Shown in pieces: positions 1 to 9,043 of a stretch of 64,000 nt of DNA. A program made the translations under genes and the position numbers. The notes below the pieces were generated by a model. It was not told where the DNA came from and searched no databases. It saw only the letters and a list, made by a program, of their open reading frames with translations. Source of the DNA: Chelativorans alearensis (GTDB lineage: Bacteria > Pseudomonadota > Alphaproteobacteria > Rhizobiales > Rhizobiaceae). Position 1 is the first letter of the stretch, and the number at the start of each line of letters is the position of its first letter. The stretch lies in NCBI RefSeq assembly GCF_010993735.1, contig NZ_WQNI01000013.1:186001-250000 (forward strand), written 5' to 3'.

Positions 1-2281
1 CGCCGGCCGCGGCACACGCGCCGGCGATGACGGAGAGAAGGCGCGGGTGGTCGGGCGCCAGCACCGTGATCTCGGTGACCGCCTCGAAGCTGTGTGGCTT
101 GACCATGGTGGAAAGCGCCCTGTCCTGCCGGTCGGCGGCACGGATGAACTCGGTGTGGCGCACCTGGTCTTCCTGGTCTACCGCCAGGAGGTAGTTCTCG
201 TAGTGAAGGGCGATGTAGCGGCGGGCGTCCGCTTCTTCCCAGCCGGCCTTGTGCAGCGCCTCGGCAAGCGCGGCACGCGCGGCCTCGGCCCTGGCAGCGC
301 GGGAAGCTTCCGAGAAGCCGCCGGTGAGAAGAAGCTCGGTCTCGTAGTAGAGAGTGCGCAGGAGTTGGCCCTTCCAGCCGTTCCACACGCCGGGACCGAC
401 GCCGCGGATGTCGCAGACGGTGACGACGAGCAAGAGCTTCAGCCTTTCAACCGATTGCACGATATCGGCGAAATCCTGGATGGTCTTGCGGTCGTTGAGA
501 TCGCGCATCTGCGCCGTCATGGACATGGCGAGATGCTGCTCGATGAGCCAGGCGATCATCTCCGTCTCGGCCTTTTCGAAGCCCATATGCGGGCACAGCC
601 GGCGGGCGATGCGGGCGCCGGCGACGGAATGGTCCTCCGGCCGGCCCTTGGCGATGTCGTGGAAGAGCATCGTCGTGTACAGCACCGCGCGCCAGGACTT
701 CAGCCCCGGCAAAAGCGAGTGGGCGAGCGGGTGGACCTTCTCGTCCTCGCCGCGCTCGATCTCGGCCAGAACGCCGAGGCAGCGGATCAAGTGCTCGTCG
801 ACCGTATAATGGTGGTACATGGAGAACTGCATCATCGCCACGATCTTGTTGAAATCGGGGATGAGCTTGCCGAGCACGCCGGCTTCGTTCATGCGGCGCA
901 TGTTGAGCTCGGGATCGCGGTCGGAAGTGAGCAGGTCCATGAAGAGGCGGTTCGCCTCTTTGTCACGGCGAAGGTTGCGGTCGATCAGGTTGAGCGAACG
1001 GGTGAGCAGCTTCAGCGCGTCCGGGTGATACTCCAGCCCATGACGGTCGGCGAACCAGAAGAGACGCAGCATGTTGACGGGGTCGCGCTCGAAGACGCCC
1101 TCGTCGGCGATGTTGATGCGATGGTTGTCGACGATGAAGTCGCTGGTGCCGGCGAGCTTGCGCTTGCGGCGCGAGAAGGTGAGGAAGATGCGGTTGAAGC
1201 CGGGCACGTGCTTGGCCTGCTCTTCCTCCAGAGCGGCGCAGAAGATGCGCGTCAGGTCACCCACCGACTTGGCGGTGAGGAAGTAGTGCTTCATGAAGCG
1301 TTCGACGGGGGAGAGGCCGGGGTGGCTCGTATAGCCCAGCCTCTCGGCAATGTCGGGCTGGATGTCGAAGTGCAGCCGCTCTTCCGCCTTGCCGGTGAGG
1401 AAGTGCATATGGCAGCGCACGGCCCAGAGGAAATCCTCCGCCTTGTGGAACTGGAGATATTCGCGACGGGTGAAGACGCCTTTTTCCACCAGCTCCTCGG
1501 CCTCGCGCACGCGATAATAGTATTTGCCGATCCAGAAGAGGGTATGGAGGTCGCGCAGGCCGCCCTTGCCGTCCTTGACGTTGGGCTCGACGAGATAACG
1601 GCTCTCGCCGGCCTTGGCGTGGCGCTGATCGCGCTCGGCAAGCTTGGCCTGGATGTATTCCGCGCCCGTGTCCTTGACGATCTCCTTGTCGAAGCGGGCG
1701 ACGAGATCGTCATAGAGCGTCTGGTCGCCGCAGATGAAGCGGGCCTCCAGAACGGCCGTGCGGATGGTGATGTCGGTACGCGCGTGGCGAATGCACTCGT
1801 CGATGTTGCGGGTGGCGTGCCCGACCTTCAGGCCCATGTCCCACAGCATGTAGAGAATGTATTCGGCCACCTGCTCGCCCCAGGGCGTCTGCTTGTAGGG
1901 AAGCAGGATCAGGAGGTCGACGTCGGAGCCGGGCGCAAGTGTGCCGCGGCCGTACCCGCCGACGGCGACGATGGCCATGCGTTCGGCGGCGGAGCGGTTC
2001 TCGGAAGGATAGACGTAGGCGGCGGCGAAGTCGTGAACGGCGTGGACGATCTCGTCCATCAGGTGAGAGAGGCGGATGGCGCAGGCGGTGCCGCCGCCAT
2101 CCTCGGCAAGCATGGCCTCGGCGGTCTTTTGGCCATCGGCGAGGCGGGCCTTGAGGAGCTTCATCACGCAGGTCCGCGTCTCGGGGGAGCCGGGCTTGCC
2201 CTTCTCTGCAAGGGTGTCAAGCTCCGCCCTGAGGTTGGCGGTGTCGATGATCTGGTCGAGTTTCAGGGGGATCTTCGCCAT
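1..2281 (-). CDS. glnD: PII uridylyltransferase / uridylyl-removing enzyme GlnD, cut by left edge
   Basis: Bifunctional nitrogen sensor that uridylylates PII proteins under nitrogen limitation and deuridylylates them when glutamine is high. ATG at 2281 gives a protein beginning [11 protein letters not shown] nucleotidyltransferase motif [17 protein letters not shown] lies near residue 110, and an HD phosphohydrolase region with HHYTVDEH and [14 protein letters not shown] lies near residues 485-550. The last visible residues ([19 protein letters not shown]) look like the start of the first ACT domain, so about 760 of an expected 930-950 residues are present and the second ACT domain is outside the window. 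It lies downstream of mutS on the same strand, 315 bp away, with a palindromic repeat in between, so it probably has its own promoter. Confidence 0.95.
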   Translation of the reverse strand, partial: MAKIPLKLDQIIDTANLRAELDTLAEKGKPGSPETRTCVMKLLKARLADGQKTAEAMLAEDGGGTACAIRLSHLMDEIVHAVHDFAAAYVYPSENRSAAERMAIVAVGGYGRGTLAPGSDVDLLILLPYKQTPWGEQVAEYILYMLWDMGLKVGHATRNIDECIRHARTDITIRTAVLEARFICGDQTLYDDLVARFDKEIVKDTGAEYIQAKLAERDQRHAKAGESRYLVEPNVKDGKGGLRDLHTLFWIGKYYYRVREAEELVEKGVFTRREYLQFHKAEDFLWAVRCHMHFLTGKAEERLHFDIQPDIAERLGYTSHPGLSPVERFMKHYFLTAKSVGDLTRIFCAALEEEQAKHVPGFNRIFLTFSRRKRKLAGTSDFIVDNHRINIADEGVFERDPVNMLRLFWFADRHGLEYHPDALKLLTRSLNLIDRNLRRDKEANRLFMDLLTSDRDPELNMRRMNEAGVLGKLIPDFNKIVAMMQFSMYHHYTVDEHLIRCLGVLAEIERGEDEKVHPLAHSLLPGLKSWRAVLYTTMLFHDIAKGRPEDHSVAGARIARRLCPHMGFEKAETEMIAWLIEQHLAMSMTAQMRDLNDRKTIQDFADIVQSVERLKLLLVVTVCDIRGVGPGVWNGWKGQLLRTLYYETELLLTGGFSEASRAARAEAARAALAEALHKAGWEEADARRYIALHYENYLLAVDQEDQVRHTEFIRAADRQDRALSTMVKPHSFEAVTEITVLAPDHPRLLSVIAGACAAAG

Positions 2282-2596
2282 CCGGTTCCTGTGTGGCCGT
2301 TGAGGTGGTGCGCAGTGTCCGCGCACCCTCTCTTCCCAGCAAAGGTTAGCGTTATTGCATATGAGTCGTTTTTGCCGGCTTCGCCGGGACCCCCACCCCT
2401 TACCCCTCCCCTCAAGGGGGAGGGGGATTCTGAGACGTCGACGCCCCCCTCCCCCTTGAGGGGAGGGGTAAGGGGTGGGGGTCCGATCAGGGACTCAGAA
2501 TCCATAAGCGATAGCCCCAAGGGAAGAGAAAAGGCGCTCTTTCGCCCGCGTCTATAGCGTGTTTGCAGGGACGGTGAAATGGGGCTCTCAATCGCC
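2282..2596. other. Intergenic region between mutS and glnD
   Basis: The stretch separates mutS from glnD (both minus). Its centre is filled by a long G/C-rich palindrome (2387-2484). I see no coding signal beyond shadows and no clear T-run terminator or sigma-70 promoter; the glnD promoter should lie between the repeat and 2282. Confidence 0.5.
2387..2484. repeat. Long palindromic intergenic repeat, copy 1
   Basis: Two 40-nt arms (2387-2426 and 2445-2484) are perfect or near-perfect reverse complements around an 18-nt loop; the core is CTCCCCTCAAGGGGGAGGGG. The right flank, up to about 2517, carries GACTCAGAATCCATAAGCGATAGCCC, which is the reverse complement of the left flank of copy 2 at 29763, so the full element has matching outer ends. 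Further copies are at 29763-29917 and 38583-38696. No coding capacity. Confidence 0.85.
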
Positions 2597-5308
2597 TCAA
2601 TCCAGTGCCTTCAACCGGTAGAGCGCCTCCAGCGCTTCCCTCGGTGTCATCTCGTCCGGATTGACGGCATCGAGCGCTTGCCTGAGACGATCCGCCTCTT
2701 TCGGCTTTGCCGGCTCGTGGCGGGCGGCGGCGGTGAAGAGAGGCAAGTCGTCGGCCAGCCGATCCGCCTTGCCGCCGGTCTCCCCCTCCTCCAGCCGGTG
2801 CAGGACCTCCTTCGCGCGCTCCACCACCGCGGCGGGCAACCCCGCCAGGCGGGCGACCTGGACGCCGTAGGAACGGTCGGCGGCACCGCGCGCGACCTCG
2901 TGCAGGAAGATCACCTCGCCCTCGAACTCCTTCACCCGCATGGTGACGTTGGCAAGGCGGGGGAGCTTTTCGGTAAGCGCCGTCATCTCATGGAAGTGGG
3001 TGGCGAAGAGGGCGCGGCAGCGGTTCTTCTCATGCAGGTATTCGACGGCCGCCCAGGCGATGGAGAGGCCGTCGAAGGTAGCCGTGCCACGGCCGATCTC
3101 GTCGAGGATGACCAGGGAGCGTTCGCCGGCCTGATTGAGGATGGCGGCGGTCTCGACCATCTCGACCATGAAGGTGGAGCGGCCTCGGGCAAGGTCGTCG
3201 GAGGCGCCGACGCGGGAGAAGAGACGGTCGACGACGCCGATGCGGGCAAGGCGCGCGGGCACGAAGGAGCCCATCTGGGCCATGACGGCGATCAGCGCGT
3301 TCTGGCGCAGGAAGGTGGACTTGCCGCCCATGTTCGGGCCGGTCAGTAGCCAGATGGCACCGGCCTTTTCGCCCTCCGCCGGCGACAGGTCGCAATCGTT
3401 GGCGACGAAAGGCTCGCCGAGCTGGCGGCGCAGCGCCTGTTCCACCACCGGATGGCGGCCGCCCTCGATGTGGAAGTCGAGGCTGTCGTCGACGGCGGGA
3501 CGGCAGTAGGCTTCGCTCTCGGCAAGGGTGGCGAGGGCGGCGGAGACGTCGAGCACGGCGAGCGCCTGCGCGGCGGTACGGAGCGGCTCGGAGGCGGCAA
3601 CGACTTCCGATATCAGGCGGTCGAAGACGGTGAGCTCGATGGAAAGCGCCCTGTCGGCGGCGTTGGCGATCTTGGTTTCGAGCCCTGCGAGCTCGGTGGT
3701 GGTGAAGCGCATGGCGCTGGCCATGGTCTGGCGGTGGATGAAGCGGGCCTTGGCTTCATCCGTGCCGGTCATGACCTGGCTGTTATTGGCCGTCACCTCG
3801 ATGTAGTAGCCGAGCACGTTGTTGTGGCGGATCTTCAGGGAGCGGATGCCCGTCTCCTCGACCAGATCGCGCTCCATGGCGGCGATGACGCGGCGCGACT
3901 GGTCGCGCAGCGCCCGCATCTCGTCCAACTCGGCGTCGTAGCCGGCGCGCACGAAGCCGCCGTCGCGCTTCAGGAGCGGCAAGTCTTCGGCGAGCGCCTT
4001 TTCCAGGTGGGCGGCGAGATCTGCGGGGAGCGCGGCCAACTGCGCGAGGGCGCGGGCGAGTTCGGACGGCAGCTCCTTATCGCGCAGGAGGCCGGCAATC
4101 GACACGGCGGCTTCCAGCCCGCCGGCGAGCGCGCCGAGATCGCGCGGGCCGCCGCGGTTGAGGGCGAGGCGGGAGAGCGCGCGGCTGATGTCGGGCACGC
4201 CCTTCAAGAGCTCGCGCAGGCCCTCGCGCAGGGTCGCTTCCTCAAGGAAGAAGGAGACGGAATCGAGGCGCTCGCCGATGGCCCCGGGGTCAGTGAGCGG
4301 AGATGTCAGGCGTTCGGCGAGCAGCCTTCCGCCGGCGCCGGTCGCCGTGCGGTCGATGGCCTTGAGCAAGCTGCCGTCACGCTGGCCGGAAAGCGTGCGG
4401 GTAAGCTCCAGGTTGGCGCGGGTGGAGGGGTCGATGAAGAGGCTGGCGCCCTCCTCGTCGCGCTCGGGGCGGCCAAGCGGCGGGCGTTCGGCCTTCTGCG
4501 TCTTTTCCACATAGGCGACGGCGCCGGAGATGGCGGAAAGCTCGGCGCGCGAGAAGCGGCCGAAGCCGTCGAGGGTGGCAACGCCGTAGAAGCGGGAAAG
4601 GCGGGCGGACGCACTGGACGAATCGAAGAAGCTCGGCGGCTGCGGGTTGGCGACGCGGCCGAGCGTATCGAAGACCGGGCGCAGGGCTTCGTCGTGGTAG
4701 ACGGGCTCGGCGACGATCAACTCGCGCGGGTCGACGCGCAGGATGTCGGCAAGAAGCCGCTCGGGCGTGGTGGAGACAACGCGGAAGGTGCCGGTGGAGA
4801 TGTCGATCCAGGCGAGCGCAAGCTGCTCCTCCCCGCCCTTCACGCGGCCCAGTGCCATCAGGTAGTTGGCTTCGGAAGGGTCGAGGAGCTTTTCCTCGGT
4901 AATGGTGCCGGGGGTGACGAGGCGGACGACATCGCGGCGCACCACGGACTTGTAGCCACGCTTCTTGGCCTCCGCCGGGTCCTCCATCTGCTCGCAGACG
5001 GCGACGCGGTGGCCGAGCGCGATGAGCTTCTGCAGGTAATCGTCGGCCGCATGCACCGGCACGCCGCACATGGGGATGTCTTCGCCCTGGTGCTTGCCAC
5101 GCTTGGTGAGCGTGATGCCGAGGCCGCGGCTTGCCACCTCCGCATCCTCGAAGAACAGCTCGTAAAAATCGCCCATGCGGTAGAAGAGCAGCGAGTCGGC
5201 GTTGGCCGCCTTGATCTCGATATACTGCTGCATCATCGGCGTCGCGCCGGCTGCGGATGCACCCACTGCGGCGGCCTCACGCTGACGGATCGGCGTTTCG
5301 TCGTTCAA
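2597..5308 (-). CDS. mutS: DNA mismatch repair protein MutS
   Basis: Recognises base mismatches and small loops and recruits MutL. The N-terminal mismatch-binding domain is recognisable ([28 protein letters not shown]: the Phe-x-Glu mismatch-reading region), and the C-terminal ABC ATPase carries Walker [11 protein letters not shown] and a signature/Walker B region ending [16 protein letters not shown]. At about 900 residues it is full length for MutS1. The open frame reaches 5323 with a TTG, but a second TTG at 5308 is preceded by AAGGGG at good spacing and gives MNDETPIRQ, so 5308 is preferred; the start remains uncertain. It is divergent from dme across about 130 bp and upstream of glnD, the order I recall from Sinorhizobium. 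Confidence 0.95.
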   Translation of the reverse strand: MNDETPIRQREAAAVGASAAGATPMMQQYIEIKAANADSLLFYRMGDFYELFFEDAEVASRGLGITLTKRGKHQGEDIPMCGVPVHAADDYLQKLIALGHRVAVCEQMEDPAEAKKRGYKSVVRRDVVRLVTPGTITEEKLLDPSEANYLMALGRVKGGEEQLALAWIDISTGTFRVVSTTPERLLADILRVDPRELIVAEPVYHDEALRPVFDTLGRVANPQPPSFFDSSSASARLSRFYGVATLDGFGRFSRAELSAISGAVAYVEKTQKAERPPLGRPERDEEGASLFIDPSTRANLELTRTLSGQRDGSLLKAIDRTATGAGGRLLAERLTSPLTDPGAIGERLDSVSFFLEEATLREGLRELLKGVPDISRALSRLALNRGGPRDLGALAGGLEAAVSIAGLLRDKELPSELARALAQLAALPADLAAHLEKALAEDLPLLKRDGGFVRAGYDAELDEMRALRDQSRRVIAAMERDLVEETGIRSLKIRHNNVLGYYIEVTANNSQVMTGTDEAKARFIHRQTMASAMRFTTTELAGLETKIANAADRALSIELTVFDRLISEVVAASEPLRTAAQALAVLDVSAALATLAESEAYCRPAVDDSLDFHIEGGRHPVVEQALRRQLGEPFVANDCDLSPAEGEKAGAIWLLTGPNMGGKSTFLRQNALIAVMAQMGSFVPARLARIGVVDRLFSRVGASDDLARGRSTFMVEMVETAAILNQAGERSLVILDEIGRGTATFDGLSIAWAAVEYLHEKNRCRALFATHFHEMTALTEKLPRLANVTMRVKEFEGEVIFLHEVARGAADRSYGVQVARLAGLPAAVVERAKEVLHRLEEGETGGKADRLADDLPLFTAAARHEPAKPKEADRLRQALDAVNPDEMTPREALEALYRLKALD

Positions 5309-5442
5309 GAAGCGCCCCTTCAAAAAACGCGCGTTTAGCTCTGCTTGGCCATTTACCTACCGCAAGTGTAGCCTTATGCACGCGTGTTCGGCAAAACTCC
5401 ACAAGAAGCCGACATGGGAGGGAGCGGAGGAGCGTGGCGGAG

Positions 5443-7719
5443 ATGGACAAGACTGAGAGACAGGGCCCCTCGGTGAGCCCGCAGGAGGCGCTGGATTTCC
5501 ACGCCTCGGGCCGACCGGGCAAACTGGAGGTCAACCCGACCAAGCCGATGGCCACGCAGCGGGACCTCTCGCTGGCCTATTCGCCGGGCGTGGCCGTGCC
5601 CGTGAAGGCGATCGCCGAGGATCCGAGCCGCGCCTTCGACTACACGACGCGGGGCAACCTTGTAGCGGTGATCTCCAACGGCACGGCGATCCTGGGGCTC
5701 GGCAATCTCGGGGCGCTGGCCTCGAAACCGGTGATGGAGGGCAAGGCGGTGCTATTCAAGCGCTTTGCCGATGTCGATTCCATCGATCTCGAGGTGGACA
5801 CCGAGGACGCCGACGAGTTCGTCAACTGCGTCAAGCTGCTTGGCCCTTCCTTCGGCGGCATCAACCTTGAAGACATCAAGGCGCCGGAGTGCTTCATCAT
5901 CGAAAGCCGGCTGCGCGAGTTGATGGACATCCCCGTCTTCCATGACGACCAGCACGGCACGGCCATTATCGCCATGGCCGGGCTCATCAACGCGCTCGAT
6001 CTGACGGGGCGCGACCTGAAGACGACGAAGCTCGTCTGCAACGGGGCGGGTTCGGCCGGCATCGCCTGCATCGAACTGGCCAAGGCGATGGGATTTGCGC
6101 CGGAAAACGTCATCCTGTGCGACACGAAAGGTGTCGTCTACAGGGGGCGCAAGGAGGGCATGAACCAGTGGAAGTCGGCCCATGCGGTGGAGACCGACAA
6201 GCGCACGCTGGCAGAGGCGCTCGAGGGCGCGGATGTGGTTTTCGGCCTTTCGGCCAAGGGCGCGCTGACGCCGGCCATGGTGCAGTCCATGGCCAGGAAC
6301 CCGATCATCTTCGCGATGGCCAATCCGGACCCGGAGATCACACCGGAGGAGGTGGCCGAGATCCGCACTGACGCCATCATGGCCACGGGGCGCTCGGACT
6401 ATCCGAACCAGGTCAACAACGTGCTCGGCTTTCCCTATATCTTCCGCGGTGCGCTGGATGTCAGGGCGACCACCATCAACGAAGCGATGAAAGTGGCGGC
6501 GGCGGAGGCCCTGGCTGCACTTGCCCGGCAGGACGTGCCGGACGACGTCGCGGCGGCCTATCAGGGCAACCGGCCGAAATACGGGCCCAACTACATCATC
6601 CCCGTGCCGTTCGATCCCAGGCTGATCTCGGCCGTACCGGTGGCGGTCGCCAAGGCGGCGATGGATACGGGCGTGGCGCGGCGGCCGATCCTCGACATGG
6701 AGAAATACGCCAACGAGCTTTCCGCTCGACGCGACCCGATCGCCTCCACACTGCAGCGCATCCACGACCGGGTGCGCCGCCAGCCCAAGCGCGTTGTCTT
6801 CGCCGAGGGCGAGGAGGAGCAGGTGATGCGGGCGGCCGTCTCCTACGTGAACCAGAAGCTGGGCACTGCAATCCTTCTAGGCCGCGAGGAGCAGATGCAG
6901 GAGACGGCGCGCAACGCCGGCGTCGACCTCTCCCGGCCCGGCATCGAGCTCATCAACGCCCGGCTGTCGCGGCGCAACGGCATCTATGCCCACCATCTCT
7001 ACGAGCGGATGCAGCGCAAGGGCTATCTCTTCCGCGACTGCCAGAGGCTGATCAACAACGACCGCAACCACTTCGCCGCCTGCATGCTGGCGCTTGGGGA
7101 TGCGGATGCGGTGGTAACGGGGCTGACGCGCAACTATTCCACCGCGCTCGACGATATACGCCGCATCATCGACGCCCGGCCCGGACACCGCGTCATCGGC
7201 GTATCGATCGCGCTGTGCCGCGGGCGCACGGTGCTGGTGGCCGATACGGCCGTCCACGATATGCCGACCTCGGAGGAACTTGCCGACATCGCCGAGGAAG
7301 CCGCCGGCATGGCGCGGCGCATGGGATACGAGCCGCGCGTGGCCATGCTCGCCTATTCCACCTTCGGCCACCCGCCGGGCGAGCGCTCGGCCAAGGTGCA
7401 GGAAGCCGTTCGCATTCTCGACAAGCGGCGCGTCGACTTCGAGTATGACGGCGAGATGGCGGCGGACGTGGCGCTCAACCCGCAACTGATGCAGCAATAT
7501 CCGTTCTGCCGCCTGTCGGGGCCGGCGAACGTGCTGGTCATGCCGGCGTTCCACTCGGCCTCGATCTCCACCAAGATGCTGCAGGAACTGGGCGGCTCGA
7601 CGGTGATCGGGCCGCTTCTGGTGGGGCTCAACAAGCCGGTGCAGATCGTGTCGCTCAACGCCAAGGATTCCGACATCGTGAATATGGCGGCGATCGCGGC
7701 GTATAGCGCCGGGCAGTAG
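5443..7719 (+). CDS. dme: NAD(P)-dependent malic enzyme with phosphotransacetylase-like C-terminal domain
   Basis: Oxidatively decarboxylates L-malate to pyruvate. About 758 residues: malic enzyme domains (LAYSPGVAVPV, DDQHGTAI) and a dinucleotide-binding GAGSAGIACIE near residue 207 occupy the first 430 residues; the rest resembles phosphate acetyl/butyryltransferase (FAEGEEEQVMRA onward, ending GLNKPVQIVSLN). In rhizobial DME/TME this C-terminal domain is known to be dispensable for catalysis and linked to oligomerisation and acetyl-CoA control. The frame is open to 5257, but conserved sequence begins near MDKTERQG; GTG 5434 and ATG 5443 both sit behind a GGAGG-like run, and 5443 is chosen. 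NAD versus NADP preference cannot be read from the sequence with certainty; synteny with mutS suggests the NAD-type dme. Confidence 0.93.
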   Translation: MDKTERQGPSVSPQEALDFHASGRPGKLEVNPTKPMATQRDLSLAYSPGVAVPVKAIAEDPSRAFDYTTRGNLVAVISNGTAILGLGNLGALASKPVMEGKAVLFKRFADVDSIDLEVDTEDADEFVNCVKLLGPSFGGINLEDIKAPECFIIESRLRELMDIPVFHDDQHGTAIIAMAGLINALDLTGRDLKTTKLVCNGAGSAGIACIELAKAMGFAPENVILCDTKGVVYRGRKEGMNQWKSAHAVETDKRTLAEALEGADVVFGLSAKGALTPAMVQSMARNPIIFAMANPDPEITPEEVAEIRTDAIMATGRSDYPNQVNNVLGFPYIFRGALDVRATTINEAMKVAAAEALAALARQDVPDDVAAAYQGNRPKYGPNYIIPVPFDPRLISAVPVAVAKAAMDTGVARRPILDMEKYANELSARRDPIASTLQRIHDRVRRQPKRVVFAEGEEEQVMRAAVSYVNQKLGTAILLGREEQMQETARNAGVDLSRPGIELINARLSRRNGIYAHHLYERMQRKGYLFRDCQRLINNDRNHFAACMLALGDADAVVTGLTRNYSTALDDIRRIIDARPGHRVIGVSIALCRGRTVLVADTAVHDMPTSEELADIAEEAAGMARRMGYEPRVAMLAYSTFGHPPGERSAKVQEAVRILDKRRVDFEYDGEMAADVALNPQLMQQYPFCRLSGPANVLVMPAFHSASISTKMLQELGGSTVIGPLLVGLNKPVQIVSLNAKDSDIVNMAAIAAYSAGQ

Positions 7720-7728
7720 GCGGCGGAA

Positions 7729-8103
7729 TCAGCTGTCGGAAGGGCTTTCCCGTCCGCGATCGCGGGCGGCGGCGAGGCGCTTCGGCGCCTGCATGCGCCA
7801 AGCGCGCTCCAGCCGGTGGCGAAGCTCATCAGGGGCGATGCGGTGGATGCGCGCCAGGATGGCGGGCCAGCCCCTGTAGTGGTCGGTCTCATAAAAGATG
7901 TCGGGCGCGGCGGAAAGGAGCATCTCCTTTTCCTCCAGCGGACACATCAGGACGATGGTCTCGGGATCTTTCACCCTGGCCAGGAACTTCTTGCGCACCT
8001 TCAATGAAGGCGTGCCGTACGATGTGCTTTCTTCCACCTCGGGCAGGCCTGCGGCGGCTTCGCGCAGCCGCTCGAAGGCCTTGCCCCAGGCGCCGTCACT
8101 CAC
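7729..8103 (-). CDS. MmcQ/YjbR family protein
   Basis: A 124-residue protein of the MmcQ/YjbR fold family, which has a CyaY-like/DNA-binding-type fold and no agreed biochemical role. Visible family features are an early LPEVEESTSYGTPSLKV segment, a central LMCPLEEKEMLL, and YETDHYRGWPAILAR. The start is a GTG (8103) that overlaps the TGA of coxM in a GTGA arrangement, so it is translationally coupled to the molybdenum hydroxylase operon although no functional link is known. It is convergent with dme, nine bases apart. Confidence 0.85.
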   Translation of the reverse strand: MSDGAWGKAFERLREAAAGLPEVEESTSYGTPSLKVRKKFLARVKDPETIVLMCPLEEKEMLLSAAPDIFYETDHYRGWPAILARIHRIAPDELRHRLERAWRMQAPKRLAAARDRGRESPSDS

Positions 8104-8900
8104 CCATTCGCCGCCTGTACGGCGCGCTTGGCCATCACGGCGATGAGGTTGGCGCGGTATTCGGCGGAGGCGTGGATGTCGGTCATCAGGCCGTCGGCCG
8201 GGATGGTGACGCCATCGAGAGCGGAGGCGTCGAAGGAGGAGGAGAGCGCCTTCTCGATCGCCTCGGCGCGGAAGACGCCGTTCTCGCCGGCACCCGTGAC
8301 GGCGGCACGCACGCCATCCGCCCGCCTGGCCACGAAGACGCCGGTGAGCGCATAACGCGAGGCCGGGTTGGGGAATTTGCCGTAGCCCGCCTTCTCCGGA
8401 ACGGTGAAGGAGACGGCGGTGATGATCTCGTCGTCCTCGAGCGCGGTCTCGAACAGGTCGACGAAGAAATCGTCGGCCGAGATCTCACGCTTGTTGGTGT
8501 GTACGGTGGCGGCGAGCGCCAGAAGGGCCGCCGGGTAGTCGGCCGCGGGATCGTTGTTGGCGATGGAGCCGCCGATGGTTCCCATGTGGCGCACATGCGG
8601 GTCGCCGATATGGGTGGCGAGATGGCAGAGCGCCGGGCAGGCTTTGGCGAGCGCAGCGTTTTCGGCCACCTCCGCATGGGTGGCGGCGGCCCCGATCTTC
8701 ACCTTGTCGCCTGAGACCTCGATGCCCTTGAGGTCGGCGATGTGGCGCAGGTCCACCAGGTCGGACGGCGCGGCGAGGCGCTGCTTCATGGTGGGGATGA
8801 GCGTCTGCCCGCCGGCGACATACTTGCCGTCGTCGGCATCGTTCAACAGCTTCACCGCCTCGGAAACGGAGGATGCGCGGTGGTAGGTGGTCTGGTGCAT
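8100..8900 (-). CDS. coxM: Medium FAD-binding subunit of a xanthine dehydrogenase/CODH-type hydroxylase
   Basis: FAD subunit that passes electrons from the 2Fe-2S subunit to the acceptor. At 266 residues it is a normal length. Both flavin signatures are present: AGGQTLIP near residues 30-37 and TIGGSIANNDPAADYP near residues 107-122. It is the third gene of coxS-coxL-coxM on the minus strand; S-L-M order is typical of form II enzymes. A heptamer-repeat spacer of 135 bp separates it from coxL, and its stop overlaps the YjbR-family start. The natural substrate is unknown. Confidence 0.9.
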   Translation of the reverse strand: MHQTTYHRASSVSEAVKLLNDADDGKYVAGGQTLIPTMKQRLAAPSDLVDLRHIADLKGIEVSGDKVKIGAAATHAEVAENAALAKACPALCHLATHIGDPHVRHMGTIGGSIANNDPAADYPAALLALAATVHTNKREISADDFFVDLFETALEDDEIITAVSFTVPEKAGYGKFPNPASRYALTGVFVARRADGVRAAVTGAGENGVFRAEAIEKALSSSFDASALDGVTIPADGLMTDIHASAEYRANLIAVMAKRAVQAANG

Positions 8901-8931
8901 TGGGTTCTCCTCTTCGAGGTCGATGAGCGAG

Positions 8932-9043
8932 GTAGTGAGTAGTGAGTAGTGAGTAGTGAGTAGTGACCTCTCTGTGGGCTCGACGCCGATCTCAAGCCTC
9001 CACTACTCACTATCTCCCTATTCACTATCCCCTATTCACTGAT
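8932..9043. repeat. GTAGTGA heptamer array with inverted counterpart between coxL and coxM
   Basis: Five exact head-to-tail copies of GTAGTGA run from 8932 to 8966. About 35 bp later, 9001-9040 holds related units on the opposite strand (CACTACTCACTAT, TTCACTAT, TTCACT), so the region can fold into an imperfect hairpin. The stop codon of coxL (9036-9038) lies inside the last unit. A shorter relative with the same layout lies at 11419-11506 after coxS. Confidence 0.8.

Noticed and set aside
47-2557. 836-codon open frame on plus
   Set aside because: Antisense shadow of glnD; the minus-strand translation has nucleotidyltransferase, HD and ACT motifs, while this frame is His/Asp/Val-rich filler produced by high third-position GC.
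3452-5338. 628-codon open frame on plus
   Set aside because: Antisense shadow of mutS with no recognisable domain.
8932-8966. CRISPR-like array
   Set aside because: Units are only 7 bp with no spacers and no cas genes nearby; it is a simple tandem repeat.
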